Shown: positions 32,663-40,295 of the stretch, piece by piece
How positions within the stretch are numbered: position 1 is the first letter of the stretch
Layout of the letters: each line of letters begins with the position of its first letter
Assembly (NCBI GenBank): GCA_019419555.1
Contig: DXZR01000001.1
Coordinates: 1-64,000 of the forward strand
Origin: Collinsella sp.
GTDB taxonomy: Bacteria; Actinomycetota; Coriobacteriia; Coriobacteriales; Coriobacteriaceae
Direction: 5' to 3'
Length of the DNA: 64,000 bases
The notes under the pieces: model-generated
The model's database searches: none
Told to the model about the DNA's origin: nothing
Seen by the model: only the letters and a program-made list of their open reading frames with translations
Made by a program: the position numbers and the translations under genes

Positions 32663-32684
32663 CGGCGCAGTCGAAACATTGCCC

Positions 32685-32724
32685 AAAAAACGAGCGAGGG
32701 TCCCATGATCCTCGCTCGTTTTTT
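32685..32724 (+). terminator. Rho-independent terminator of topA
   Basis: AAAAAACGAGCGAGG, 10-nt loop, CCTCGCTCGTTTTTT: a strong symmetrical terminator. Confidence 0.95.
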
Positions 32725-32726
32725 GA

Positions 32727-32785
32727 CCGGCAGTTAGGGACATTCCTTTTTCTGCCGGCAGTTTAGGAACGTCCCTAACTGCCGG
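32727..32785. repeat. Inverted pair of GTCCC-type repeats
   Basis: CCGGCAGTTAGGGAC, ATTCCT and AGGAAC, GTCCCTAACTGCCGG form 21-bp arms (one mismatch) around an 17-nt loop. Each arm is one TGCCGG/AAGGAACGTCCC unit of the family seen at 316-373 and 2893-2946, arranged head to head as in BIME-like elements. Confidence 0.7.
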
Positions 32786-32803
32786 CTCGGAAACGACAAG
32801 GCG

Positions 32804-33787
32804 TTAGTTCACTTCGACGGGTTTGGCGCCGGGATAGCGCTCCTCAAAGTCTAGGCGGTACTTATTGTCATTGGTGCCCGCCACGTTGTCGCGCGACAGC
32901 GGCGCCACGATCTCGTTCTTATGGTCCGCGGGCTTTGTGTACTTTAAGCTGATCTCCCAGGCATCGCAGATCGCATCGATGCGGCGATCCAGGTCGTCGT
33001 ACAGAGCAATGATGTCCTTCCACGAGCTGTAGTTCTTAGAGCTTGTGGGGACGTCCAGGTCCTCGACAATGTCGTAATACTGCTCGATGGTGTCCTCCGT
33101 GCGCTCGGCGACGTCAGCGAGATTTTGACGGGTGGTACGATCCTCTTCCAGATAGCTGCCATTAAACGTCTCTGCGCAGGCACGGACCTGGCTATCGAGA
33201 TCTTCCAGCAGGTCGTAGTATTCACTCAGGCGACGGTAGAGGTTCTGTTCGGAGAGGCTTGCTTCGCCGCCATCCTCGTCGTCATCGTCATCATCGTCGT
33301 ACAGGCTGTTGGGATTGCCGAGAGGCTTTAGATCATCGTCGTCGACGTCATGGTGCAGCTTAGCTACCTCGGCAGTCGTCTGCGTAGCGGAGTTGTCGAA
33401 CGGCTTGATCACAAAAAAGATGACCAAGGCGATGATGATTGCCACCAGCACAACGATAACGGCGATAAGCGCCTTGGTGCTGCTCTTTTTGGCGGCGGGG
33501 GCCTGCGGTGAACCAGACGCGTATGTAGACGCCGGTTGCTGTTGGGGCGGGGTGTCCGCGACGGGTATGCGCTGCGTCGTTTCGACCGCTGCAGGGCCGG
33601 CGGCGGGGTCGGGGCGATAGGCGAGGGGGTCGTCCGGCTTAGCTTGCGGCGTATCGAGGGAGCCGGTCTTCTCAAACGCGGGTTGGCCATTGCTTGCGGT
33701 TGTCTGCTCAACGGGTGCACCGCACGAGGTGCAGAACTTGGCATCATCTGCAAGAAGCTTGCCGCACGAGGCGCAATACCGAGACAT
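32804..33787 (-). CDS. Zinc-ribbon membrane protein of unknown function
   Basis: The 327-residue protein has an N-terminal zinc ribbon (YCASCGKLL and FCTSCGAPV, residues 3-30), a Pro/Gln-rich cytoplasmic linker (~35-100), and one transmembrane helix (ALIAVIVVLVAIIIALVIFFV, near 105-125). A strongly acidic extracytoplasmic part follows, with a run of seven Asp and a helical segment rich in Tyr, Leu and Asp. This layout (zinc_ribbon_2 plus one helix plus outer domain) is common in Gram-positives; the function is unknown. ATG 33787 follows GAAAGGAG. Confidence 0.82.
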   Translation of the reverse strand: MSRYCASCGKLLADDAKFCTSCGAPVEQTTASNGQPAFEKTGSLDTPQAKPDDPLAYRPDPAAGPAAVETTQRIPVADTPPQQQPASTYASGSPQAPAAKKSSTKALIAVIVVLVAIIIALVIFFVIKPFDNSATQTTAEVAKLHHDVDDDDLKPLGNPNSLYDDDDDDDEDGGEASLSEQNLYRRLSEYYDLLEDLDSQVRACAETFNGSYLEEDRTTRQNLADVAERTEDTIEQYYDIVEDLDVPTSSKNYSSWKDIIALYDDLDRRIDAICDAWEISLKYTKPADHKNEIVAPLSRDNVAGTNDNKYRLDFEERYPGAKPVEVN

Positions 33788-33855
33788 TGCCACTCCTTTC
33801 GCCACATTTCAAATTAATACGACGATTATACCCAGCGTCCAAAAGTCCCCATCAT

Positions 33856-33924
33856 AAGTTGCGGTGAAATAGGGACTGTTTGGCGGTCTCAGAGCTTCAA
33901 TCAGTCCCTATTTCACCGCAACTT
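33856..33924. repeat. Large perfect inverted repeat upstream of tmk
   Basis: AAGTTGCGGTGAAATAGGGACTG at 33856-33878 (key core TGAAATAGGGACTG) and its exact inverse at 33902-33924 give a 23-bp stem with a 23-nt loop. AGTCCCC and GGGGAT just outside could extend it. There is no T tract. It contains the AGGGACT/AGTCCCT core typical of the other GTCCC repeats here. Confidence 0.7.
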
Positions 33925-34033
33925 CGGGGATGCCTCGATGGCTAGGTTGGATTTGGGACGCGCCGAGCACTGGGGTATCATGGCTTGGTTGATATATCTG
34001 CATTTACGCGCCTTGTAGGAAGGGGCTGCGCCC

Positions 34034-34717
34034 ATGGCTTTTGAGCCCGCTCAACATAGCTTTATCACGCTCGAGGGCGTCGATGGCGCCGGCAAGTCCA
34101 CGCAGGCGCGCCTGCTTGCCCGCGCGCTCGAACTCGCTGGCTACCAGGTTGTGAGCCTGCGCGAGCCGGGCGGTACCGCCATCAGCGAAAAGATCCGTGC
34201 TCTGCTGCTCGACCCCGCCAATACGACGATGGGAGACACCTGCGAGTTGTTGCTCTACGAGGCCGCGCGCGCCCAGCTGGTGCACGAGGTCATCGCGCCT
34301 GCCCTTACTGACGGCAAGGTGGTCCTGTGCGACCGCTTCTACGATTCCACAACTTGCTATCAGGCGTTTGCCGATGGCCTCGATCGCCAGATGGTACGCG
34401 ATGCCAACAACCTGGCCGTCGCGGGGACGCACCCGGCGCTCACGCTCGTCTATCACATCACGCCCGAGCAGGCGGCGCTGCGCATGGCAGCCCGTGGCGC
34501 GGCAGATCGCATGGAGGCTAAGGGCATGGCCTTCCAAGAGCGTGTCTACCAGGGATTTTGCGCCATCGCCGCCGAGGAACCAAACCGCGTAAAGCTCATC
34601 GACGCGACCGCGTCCATCGAGGACGTCTTCGCGCGGACGGTCGAGCAGGTTCGCGTCTACGGCCTCGACATTTCCCAGGACGCCGTCACCGCCGCGCTTG
34701 CCCAGGAGGCCGAGTAA
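34034..34717 (+). CDS. tmk: Thymidylate kinase
   Basis: This enzyme phosphorylates dTMP to dTDP. The 227 residues show the P-loop TLEGVDGAGKSTQARLLA, the dTMP-binding LREPGGTAISEKIR (DR[Y/H]-like CDRFYDSTTCYQ follows), and the lid region AARGAADRMEAKG. It is the first gene of a run with holB and the PSP1 gene, an arrangement widely conserved in Gram-positives. ATG 34034 is preceded by GGAAGGGG. A TATCAT -10-like box lies at 33973-33978. Confidence 0.95.
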   Translation: MAFEPAQHSFITLEGVDGAGKSTQARLLARALELAGYQVVSLREPGGTAISEKIRALLLDPANTTMGDTCELLLYEAARAQLVHEVIAPALTDGKVVLCDRFYDSTTCYQAFADGLDRQMVRDANNLAVAGTHPALTLVYHITPEQAALRMAARGAADRMEAKGMAFQERVYQGFCAIAAEEPNRVKLIDATASIEDVFARTVEQVRVYGLDISQDAVTAALAQEAE

Positions 34718-34718
34718 C

Positions 34719-35846
34719 ATGGCCCCCGCTCAGACAAGCCTGCTGGCCAAGCTTGACACCCAAGAGCGCGTGCGCGACTTTTTGACCAATGCCGTCGCCA
34801 GCGGTCGCGCATCGCACGCCTACCTGTTTTTGGGCGCGCCCGGCGCGGGCAAGCTCGACGCCGCGTGGGCGCTCGCCCAAGCCTTCCTGTGCGAGCAGGA
34901 TGGCTGCGGCTCATGCGATAGCTGCGTGCGCGTCGCCCGCCATACGCACCCCGACGTGCACTATTACACGCCCGAGAGCGCCACGGGCTACCTCATCGCC
35001 CAGACGCGCGAGCTACTCGACGACGTACCCCTGGCGCCCATCCGCGCCAAGGCCAAGGTCTACATCATTGACCGTGCCGAGCAGCTGCGCGCCAACACCG
35101 CCAACGCACTGCTCAAAACACTCGAGGAGCCGCCCGAGGGCGTTATGTTTATCTTGCTGGGCACCTCGGCAGACGTGATGTTGCCCACCATCGTGAGCCG
35201 CTGCCAGTGCGTGCCGTTTCGGCTGGTGTCACCCGCCGTCGCCGCGCACGCCGTGAGCCGTGCCACTGGTCAGGATATCGCGCGTTGTCGCATGGCCGTC
35301 GCCGTGGCGGGCAGCCCCACGCGCGGCATCGAGTTCCTTAAGAGTGCCGAGCGCCAGGACGCCCGCCGTCAGATGGTCCGTGCCATCGACTCACTCATTG
35401 CCGCCGACGAGGCCGACGTGCTCAGCCGCGCCAAGTCGCTCATCGTCGCCGTTAAGGCGCCGCTCGCCGAGGTCAAGTCCACACAGGAAAAGGTGCTCGA
35501 GCAAAACGCCGACTACCTGTCGCGTGGAGCATTGAAGCAGCTTGAGGACCGCAACAAGCGCGAACTCAACGCGCGCGAGCGTTCGGGTATCATGGAAGCG
35601 CTGGCGAGCGCGCGGACGCTCATGCGCGACGTGCTGCTGACACTTCAGGACGAGGCGGCCGACGTCGTGAACGAAGACGTGCGCGACACGATCGGGCGGC
35701 TTGCCGCCGCGACGAATGTTGCGGGTGCCACCCGGGCGCTCGAGGCGGTCGCGACCGCCGAGCGCAACATCGCCAGAAACGTTACTCCCCAGCTGGCCAT
35801 CGAGGTCATGCTGTTCGATATCAGGAAGGCACTGAAATGCCGTTAG
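34719..35846 (+). CDS. holB: DNA polymerase III subunit delta-prime
   Basis: This clamp-loader subunit belongs to the AAA+ family. The 375 residues show a Walker A-like LFLGAPGAGKLDAAWALA, a four-cysteine zinc module (C-x8-C-x2-C-x2-C in CEQDGCGSCDSC), KVYIIDRAEQLRANTANALLKTLEEPPE as Walker B and sensor region, and VSRCQCVPFRL. The Walker threonine is Leu here, as expected for the non-hydrolysing delta-prime subunit. Its start lies 1 nt after the tmk stop behind AGGAGG, and its end overlaps the next gene by 10 nt. Confidence 0.9.
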   Translation: MAPAQTSLLAKLDTQERVRDFLTNAVASGRASHAYLFLGAPGAGKLDAAWALAQAFLCEQDGCGSCDSCVRVARHTHPDVHYYTPESATGYLIAQTRELLDDVPLAPIRAKAKVYIIDRAEQLRANTANALLKTLEEPPEGVMFILLGTSADVMLPTIVSRCQCVPFRLVSPAVAAHAVSRATGQDIARCRMAVAVAGSPTRGIEFLKSAERQDARRQMVRAIDSLIAADEADVLSRAKSLIVAVKAPLAEVKSTQEKVLEQNADYLSRGALKQLEDRNKRELNARERSGIMEALASARTLMRDVLLTLQDEAADVVNEDVRDTIGRLAAATNVAGATRALEAVATAERNIARNVTPQLAIEVMLFDIRKALKCR

Positions 35847-37531
35847 TCGTACCCGTTAAGTTTACCTACGCCTCGCGCGACCTGTGGTTTGATCCGCAGG
35901 ATCTGGATATCCTCGAGGCCGATTATGCCATTTGCTCCACCGAGCGCGGAACCGAGATCGGCCTGGTCACGGCCGATCCCTTCGAGGTGCCGCAAGATGA
36001 GATCGGCCAGCCGCTCAAGCCCGTGCTGCGCGTGGCGAGCGACATCGACCTGCAGCTTGCCGACGACCTGGCCATCCAGGGCGACGAGGCCATGGTCGAT
36101 TTCCGTCGTCTGGTCAAAGAGCTCGACCTCGAGATGAAGCCGGTCGGCGTCGAGTACCTGTTTGGCGGCGAGAAGGCCGTGTTCTACTTTGCTGCCGAGG
36201 AACGCGTCGATTTCCGTCAGCTCGTCAAGGACCTATCCTCGACGCTGCACATTCGCGTCGACATGCGCCAGATCGGCGTGCGTGACGAGACCCGCCTGGT
36301 GGGCGGCTATGCCCAGTGCGGCCAGGAGCTCTGCTGCACACGCTTTGGCGGACAGTTTGAGCCGGTTTCGATCCGCATGGCAAAAGAGCAGGACCTGCCG
36401 CTCAACTCGTCCAAGATTAGCGGCGTCTGCGGTCGCCTGATGTGCTGCCTGCGCTACGAGTTCGAGGCCTACAAGGACTTTAAGAGCCGCGCGCCCAAAA
36501 AGAAGACGCTGATCGATACGCCGCTTGGCAAGGCACGCATCCAGGAATATGACACCCCGCGTGAGCAGCTGGTGTTGCGCCTGGAGAACGGCAAAGTCTT
36601 TAAGGTCAACCTGGCCGACATGACCTGCTCTGAGGGTTGCAAAAAGAAGGCCGTCGAGCAGGGCTGCAACTGCCGCCCCGACTGCGTGACGCGTGACGTG
36701 CTCGAGCGCATCGAGTCGCCCGAGATGCGCCTGGCGCTCATGGAGCTCGATCGCGAGAACGGCGTCGACGTGGGCGATGGCCTGTCGAGTGCCGACCGTC
36801 TGGCCGGCACGTCGATGCCCAAGCGCCGTCGTCGCGATGCCGAATCCGATGTTCGCGCCGGCCAGGGCCAGGGCGAGGGTCGTGGCCGCGGAAAGGGCCG
36901 CGGCAAGGCCGAGGCGCTCGAGGCCGAGGGAGCAGCCGATGGCCGTCGCCGCCGCAAGCGCACGGCGTCCGTCGACAATGGCGAGGCCGCGGGTAAGAAC
37001 GCTTCCCGCGAGCGCGAGGCTCAGCAGCCCCAGCAGCAAAATCGCGGCGGTGGCATGAACCCCACGCGCCGTCGTCGCCGTCACCTGTCGAGCGAGGAGC
37101 GCGAGGACGCCTTCCGCGCCGCAGCTGCTCGCGAGGCCGGTGCCGCTCCCAAGGGCGCCTCGGCCTCCGACGCGCCTGCCGACAAGGCTGGCAAGCCGCG
37201 TGGCGAGGAGGAGCGCGCGTCACGTCCGCGTCGTCGCCATTCCTCGGGCGCGCAGCAGAAACCCTCGATTCCTTCTGTGGCCGATCAGGTTTCGGATGGC
37301 GAAGTCAAGGTCACGCGCCGTCGCCCCGGCGATGGCGGAGGAGCTGCCGCCAAGGCTTCGCACGGCGGCGCTCGCGACGAGTGCGAACCGCGTGAGGATC
37401 GCGGCGGCGAGGGCTCGACCGACCAGGGTCAAAAGCGTCGCCGTCGCCGTCGCTCCCGCAAGCCGCGCCAGGACGGTGGCGAAGGCTCGACCCGCACCTC
37501 GTCCGTACCGCAACCGCCTGCCGGCGAATAA
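35837..37531 (+). CDS. PSP1-domain protein (RicT/YaaT family) with long basic tail
   Basis: The 564-residue protein has residues 1-~290 matching the PSP1/RicT family: VKFTYASRDLWFDP, AEERVDFRQLVKDLSSTLHIRVDMRQIGVRDE, YAQCGQELCCTRF, KISGVCGRLMCCLRYE, with the conserved Cys clusters. In Bacillus, RicT with RicA and RicF affects RNase Y and mRNA processing. The remaining ~270 residues are an Arg/Gly/Ala/Glu low-complexity tail with many RRRR runs, likely disordered and RNA-binding. The tmk-holB-PSP1 order is conserved in Firmicutes. Confidence 0.85.
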   Translation: MPLVVPVKFTYASRDLWFDPQDLDILEADYAICSTERGTEIGLVTADPFEVPQDEIGQPLKPVLRVASDIDLQLADDLAIQGDEAMVDFRRLVKELDLEMKPVGVEYLFGGEKAVFYFAAEERVDFRQLVKDLSSTLHIRVDMRQIGVRDETRLVGGYAQCGQELCCTRFGGQFEPVSIRMAKEQDLPLNSSKISGVCGRLMCCLRYEFEAYKDFKSRAPKKKTLIDTPLGKARIQEYDTPREQLVLRLENGKVFKVNLADMTCSEGCKKKAVEQGCNCRPDCVTRDVLERIESPEMRLALMELDRENGVDVGDGLSSADRLAGTSMPKRRRRDAESDVRAGQGQGEGRGRGKGRGKAEALEAEGAADGRRRRKRTASVDNGEAAGKNASREREAQQPQQQNRGGGMNPTRRRRRHLSSEEREDAFRAAAAREAGAAPKGASASDAPADKAGKPRGEEERASRPRRRHSSGAQQKPSIPSVADQVSDGEVKVTRRRPGDGGGAAAKASHGGARDECEPREDRGGEGSTDQGQKRRRRRRSRKPRQDGGEGSTRTSSVPQPPAGE

Positions 37532-37593
37532 CGTCCGTAAGCGGATGTAACCCGCCTGACCCCAGCACCTCTGGGTATCATGGCTCTACACCG

Positions 37594-37629
37594 ACAACCC
37601 TCCCTTCGCCTTCGCGTAGGGAGGGTTGT
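37594..37629 (+). promoter_or_regulatory. Hairpin sequestering the comF ribosome binding site
   Basis: ACAACCCTCCCT (37594-37605) pairs perfectly with AGGGAGGGTTGT (37618-37629), with an inner CGC/GCG. The right arm holds the only good Shine-Dalgarno sequence, AGGGAGGG, 4-8 nt before ATG 37633. There is no T tract. It could limit comF translation, or less likely act as a terminator for the PSP1 gene. Confidence 0.6.
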
Positions 37630-37632
37630 GTC

Positions 37633-38439
37633 ATGAAGAGACATCTGAACGTATTGACTCGCTTGCAGGGCGCAGGCGTCCTACCGTTTGCGGACGAATT
37701 GCTACCGCTTGCCGAGCGCGCGACGTATGAGGCGCTCGAGGCGTTGTCGCCCACGCGATGCGCTGGCTGCGAGCGTTCCGGTGCGCTGATCTGCCAGGAT
37801 TGTCTGGCATCGCTCGCGCTCATCGATCCGTGTCATAGTTGCATCCGATGCGGCGCCCCGTTTGGGGATTTGCTGTGTACCGAGTGCTCGGTCGAGGGCA
37901 CGTCTTCGGCAATGGCCGAGGCGCTCGATCGCTGCCTGGCGTGTGCCGTCTATGCACATCCGCTGCCGCGCATCATCAAGGCGTACAAGGATGCGGGCGA
38001 GCGCCGTCTGGCACCGTATCTGGCGGAGTTGCTCTACGACACTGCCTTGCATGCCCAGGTGGCAGCATCCGATCGCTACGGCGGTGTGTTGTCCGGTGCG
38101 GACGCGGTGGTGTTTGTGCCCGCGACTGCGGCGGCGTTTCGGCGGCGTGGATTCGACCATATGGAAGCAATCGCGCGCTCGTTTTGCGATCTTTCGGGTG
38201 TCCCGTTGCTGGACGCCCTGGTCAAATACGGTCATGGTGACCAGCGAGAGCTCGGCCGCGATGAGCGCCGGGAGCATGCCCGGGGCATGTACGAGACGGT
38301 CGAGGATGTGCGCGGCCGCCGTCTGCTGCTCATCGATGATGTCATTACCACGGGCGCGACCATGGCAGCAGCCTCGGCGGAGCTCAAGCGTGCCGGCGCC
38401 GCAGCAGTCGATGGCCTCGCTATCGCACGCGTTTGGTAG
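37633..38439 (+). CDS. comF: ComF-family phosphoribosyltransferase-like protein
   Basis: The 268-residue protein has an N-terminal zinc module (CAGCERSGALICQDC and CIRCG, near residues 41-80) and a PRTase fold. The PRPP loop is LLLIDDVITTGATMAAAS near residues 232-250, and KAYKDAGERRLAPYLAELL is typical of the family. ComF assists DNA uptake or handling of single-stranded DNA in competent bacteria; in others it is conserved without known competence. A hairpin covers its ribosome site. The next gene starts 11 nt after the stop. Confidence 0.92.
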   Translation: MKRHLNVLTRLQGAGVLPFADELLPLAERATYEALEALSPTRCAGCERSGALICQDCLASLALIDPCHSCIRCGAPFGDLLCTECSVEGTSSAMAEALDRCLACAVYAHPLPRIIKAYKDAGERRLAPYLAELLYDTALHAQVAASDRYGGVLSGADAVVFVPATAAAFRRRGFDHMEAIARSFCDLSGVPLLDALVKYGHGDQRELGRDERREHARGMYETVEDVRGRRLLLIDDVITTGATMAAASAELKRAGAAAVDGLAIARVW

Positions 38440-38450
38440 GGGGTGGTTTT

Positions 38451-39563
38451 GTGGCAGTGAAGATAGCGCGGCGCATCGAGCCGACAAGCGAGCAACTGGC
38501 GGCCTCCGTAGTCCTGACCGGTGCCTCGGCGCTGCGCATGATGCGCGCCGAGCGCCGACAAATGGGTTACATCAGCTGGAGAGACCTCGATCCCGATGAA
38601 GAGCGCCGTGTGCTGCATACATCGTCTCCCTCGGCCGAGGACATTTATCTTCCCGATTTGGTGCGGATCGGGGCCGTGAGTGGCGAGGTCCAAGAAGACT
38701 TGTGCCTGCTGGTGGGGTCGGCGAAGCAGCGTCGCCGCATGCCTGGTGCAAGCTGGTCCGTTTGTTCTACAGACCTGCCGGACGCCTCGATTTTGGAGGT
38801 GGAGCCGGGAGTGTACAGCTTGTCTCCCGAGGCCCTCTGTGCCGCCGTTGCGCGCGAAGTCGGCTGTATCCAGGCATTTGCCCTGGCCCAGGAGCTGTGC
38901 TCCAAGATTTCGCTGAGCGATCGCGGGCAGTATCTGCCCCCTTACAGCTCGCCTACCGTGAACAGGCTTGCAAAGGATAAGGACCAGCCGTCAGATGTGG
39001 GCTACTTTGAGGTCGAGCCAGTGCTGACGCCCGATCGCCTGGCAGATTACCTTGCGGCATGCAAGGGGAGCGCGGCCAAGCAGCTGCGGCGGCTGTGCCC
39101 CTTTCTGTCGGAAAACCTGCGCTCACCCATGGAATGCATCATGCTTGCCATGTTTTCGCTTCCGTTTTCTTATGGCGGATTTGCCTGCGGTCCCTTTAAG
39201 ACCGACCACAAGATCGAGTTCAACGACCGTGCGCAGGCGATCTCGGGGATGCCGTATGCGGTTTGCGATGCCTATCAGGAAGCAGCCCGGTTTGACCTGG
39301 AATACAACGGTGAGCAGGGCCATTCGTCTCGCGGCGGGCGCATTCACGATGAAAAACGCAATACGGGTTTGGCGTCCATGGGAATCGAGGTCGCGACGGT
39401 CAACAACGAGATGCTCTGCGACATGGAAGCGATGGAAGCGCTCGCATGGCGCATCCACCAGCGTATGCGAAAGCGGTACCGGAATCGTGTCGATGCCCGC
39501 AGGAAAAAGCAAGAGGCGCTGCTTAACACGCTGCGGGCGTGTTTTGGGCTTAAACCCGCCTAA
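38451..39563 (+). CDS. Unknown protein with possible Vsr/DUF559-like nuclease segment
   Basis: I cannot place this 370-residue protein firmly. The N-terminal third (to ~130) resembles the transcriptional-regulator-like leader seen in some actinobacterial AbiEi/DUF559 proteins. The C-terminal part (residues ~270-340) reads FDLEYNGEQGHSSRGGRIHDEKRNTGLASMGIEVATVNNEM, which follows the D-x-E-Y-x-G...H...D...R...L...G pattern of very-short-patch-repair-like PD-(D/E)xK nucleases. It is soluble. GTG 38451 has TAGGGGG at proper spacing. It lies just after comF and ends 33 nt before an inverted-repeat element. Confidence 0.6.
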   Translation: MAVKIARRIEPTSEQLAASVVLTGASALRMMRAERRQMGYISWRDLDPDEERRVLHTSSPSAEDIYLPDLVRIGAVSGEVQEDLCLLVGSAKQRRRMPGASWSVCSTDLPDASILEVEPGVYSLSPEALCAAVAREVGCIQAFALAQELCSKISLSDRGQYLPPYSSPTVNRLAKDKDQPSDVGYFEVEPVLTPDRLADYLAACKGSAAKQLRRLCPFLSENLRSPMECIMLAMFSLPFSYGGFACGPFKTDHKIEFNDRAQAISGMPYAVCDAYQEAARFDLEYNGEQGHSSRGGRIHDEKRNTGLASMGIEVATVNNEMLCDMEAMEALAWRIHQRMRKRYRNRVDARRKKQEALLNTLRACFGLKPA

Positions 39564-39596
39564 CAATGCTCTGAAACAGGGGGTTGGATATATGCT

Positions 39597-39815
39597 CTGG
39601 CCAAAATATAGCAAATATGAGTACTGCTACAAATTCAGTAACAGCAAAATCAGGGATTTTGGGACTGGAAGAGGGCGTAAATTAGAAAGTTATTAAACAA
39701 ATGTGGAATATCCTGGCATCAATCTGACGTTATAGAGCGTGAAAACAGCTTGCAGAGCCAAAAACTCCTGCTACTAAATTGGTAACAGTACTCATATTTG
39801 CTATTTTTTGGCCAC
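39597..39815 (+). repeat. 219-bp inverted-repeat element, copy 3 (MITE-like)
   Basis: The left end is CTGGCCAAAATATAGC then AAATATGAGTACTGCTAC. The right end is ACTAAATTGGTAACAG, TACTCATATTTG, CTATTTTTTGGCCAC. It has the same orientation and ends as copies 1 and 2, with a slightly shorter and unrelated interior. It starts 33 nt after the upstream stop. Confidence 0.8.
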
Positions 39816-39935
39816 GGCGCCCTAAGACGGGTGTGTTGGGGCTTTCCATAGGGGAGCGACGGGCTCAATCAGAGCACGTGCGGTCCGTCCTGACCTGCGA
39901 AATCTGTACTCGCGATGCGAATAACGCCCCTAACC

Positions 39936-39964
39936 TTAAACTTTAGCTTGAACTTAGCTATAAT
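39936..39964 (+). promoter_or_regulatory. Sigma-70-type promoter
   Basis: The -35 box TTAAAC (39936-39941), a 17-bp spacer and the perfect -10 box TATAAT (39959-39964) predict a transcript start near 39971, about 325 nt before the lipoprotein gene. Confidence 0.75.
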
Positions 39965-39970
39965 GCGCTA

Positions 39971-40295
39971 CGTTCCTGCCAGGCTGTGGTTGCGGACGGA
40001 CGAAATGCCCGTCCTAGTCCAAGACAGACGCGGTCAAAGGGATCCACGTAAGCGACCGCGTGCGCGCGGCGCGATCATGGCGCGTCCTAGATGTAAGCCG
40101 CACCGTCCGTTCTACTTTCTTTGGGGCAATACCGCCTCGCGGGCGAGCGGGCCAGTCGTGAAGGTGGCTGCGGCCTCCCGAGCAAACACCCCGGTGCGCA
40201 AGTGTGGGGTCAAATACCAGGTCAGCTGGTGGGAACAACCTGATATTCCGTGCAACGCACGGATCGTATACGACACAGAAGGTAGGGTAGTGGAC
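39971..40295 (+). ncRNA. Long structured leader, possible cis-regulatory or small RNA
   Basis: This ~325-nt leader lies between a consensus promoter and the lipoprotein start. Several stable local stems can be drawn: ACGCGGTC/GACCGCGT (40028-40061), GGTGGCTG/CGGCC region, ACCCC/GGGGT, ACCAG/CTGGT and CGTGC/GCACG (40250-40262). The lipoprotein reading frame stays open through it, but translating it would put the lipobox at residue ~155, which makes a coding role unlikely. I recognise no T-box, riboswitch, RNase P, tmRNA or SRP consensus. Confidence 0.4.

Noticed and set aside
30443..32743. 766-codon minus-strand open frame opposite topA
   Set aside because: Mirror of topA coding sequence that also runs over the topA terminator; no recognisable protein features.
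40150..40200. AGCGGGCCAGTC in the long leader resembles part of E. coli 6S RNA
   Set aside because: Only 12 bases match and the surrounding sequence cannot be folded into the 6S bubble by eye, so I do not call it 6S RNA.
39915..40295. N-terminal extension of the solute-binding lipoprotein
   Set aside because: It would place the lipoprotein signal and lipobox about 130 residues inside the protein and overlaps the promoter itself.
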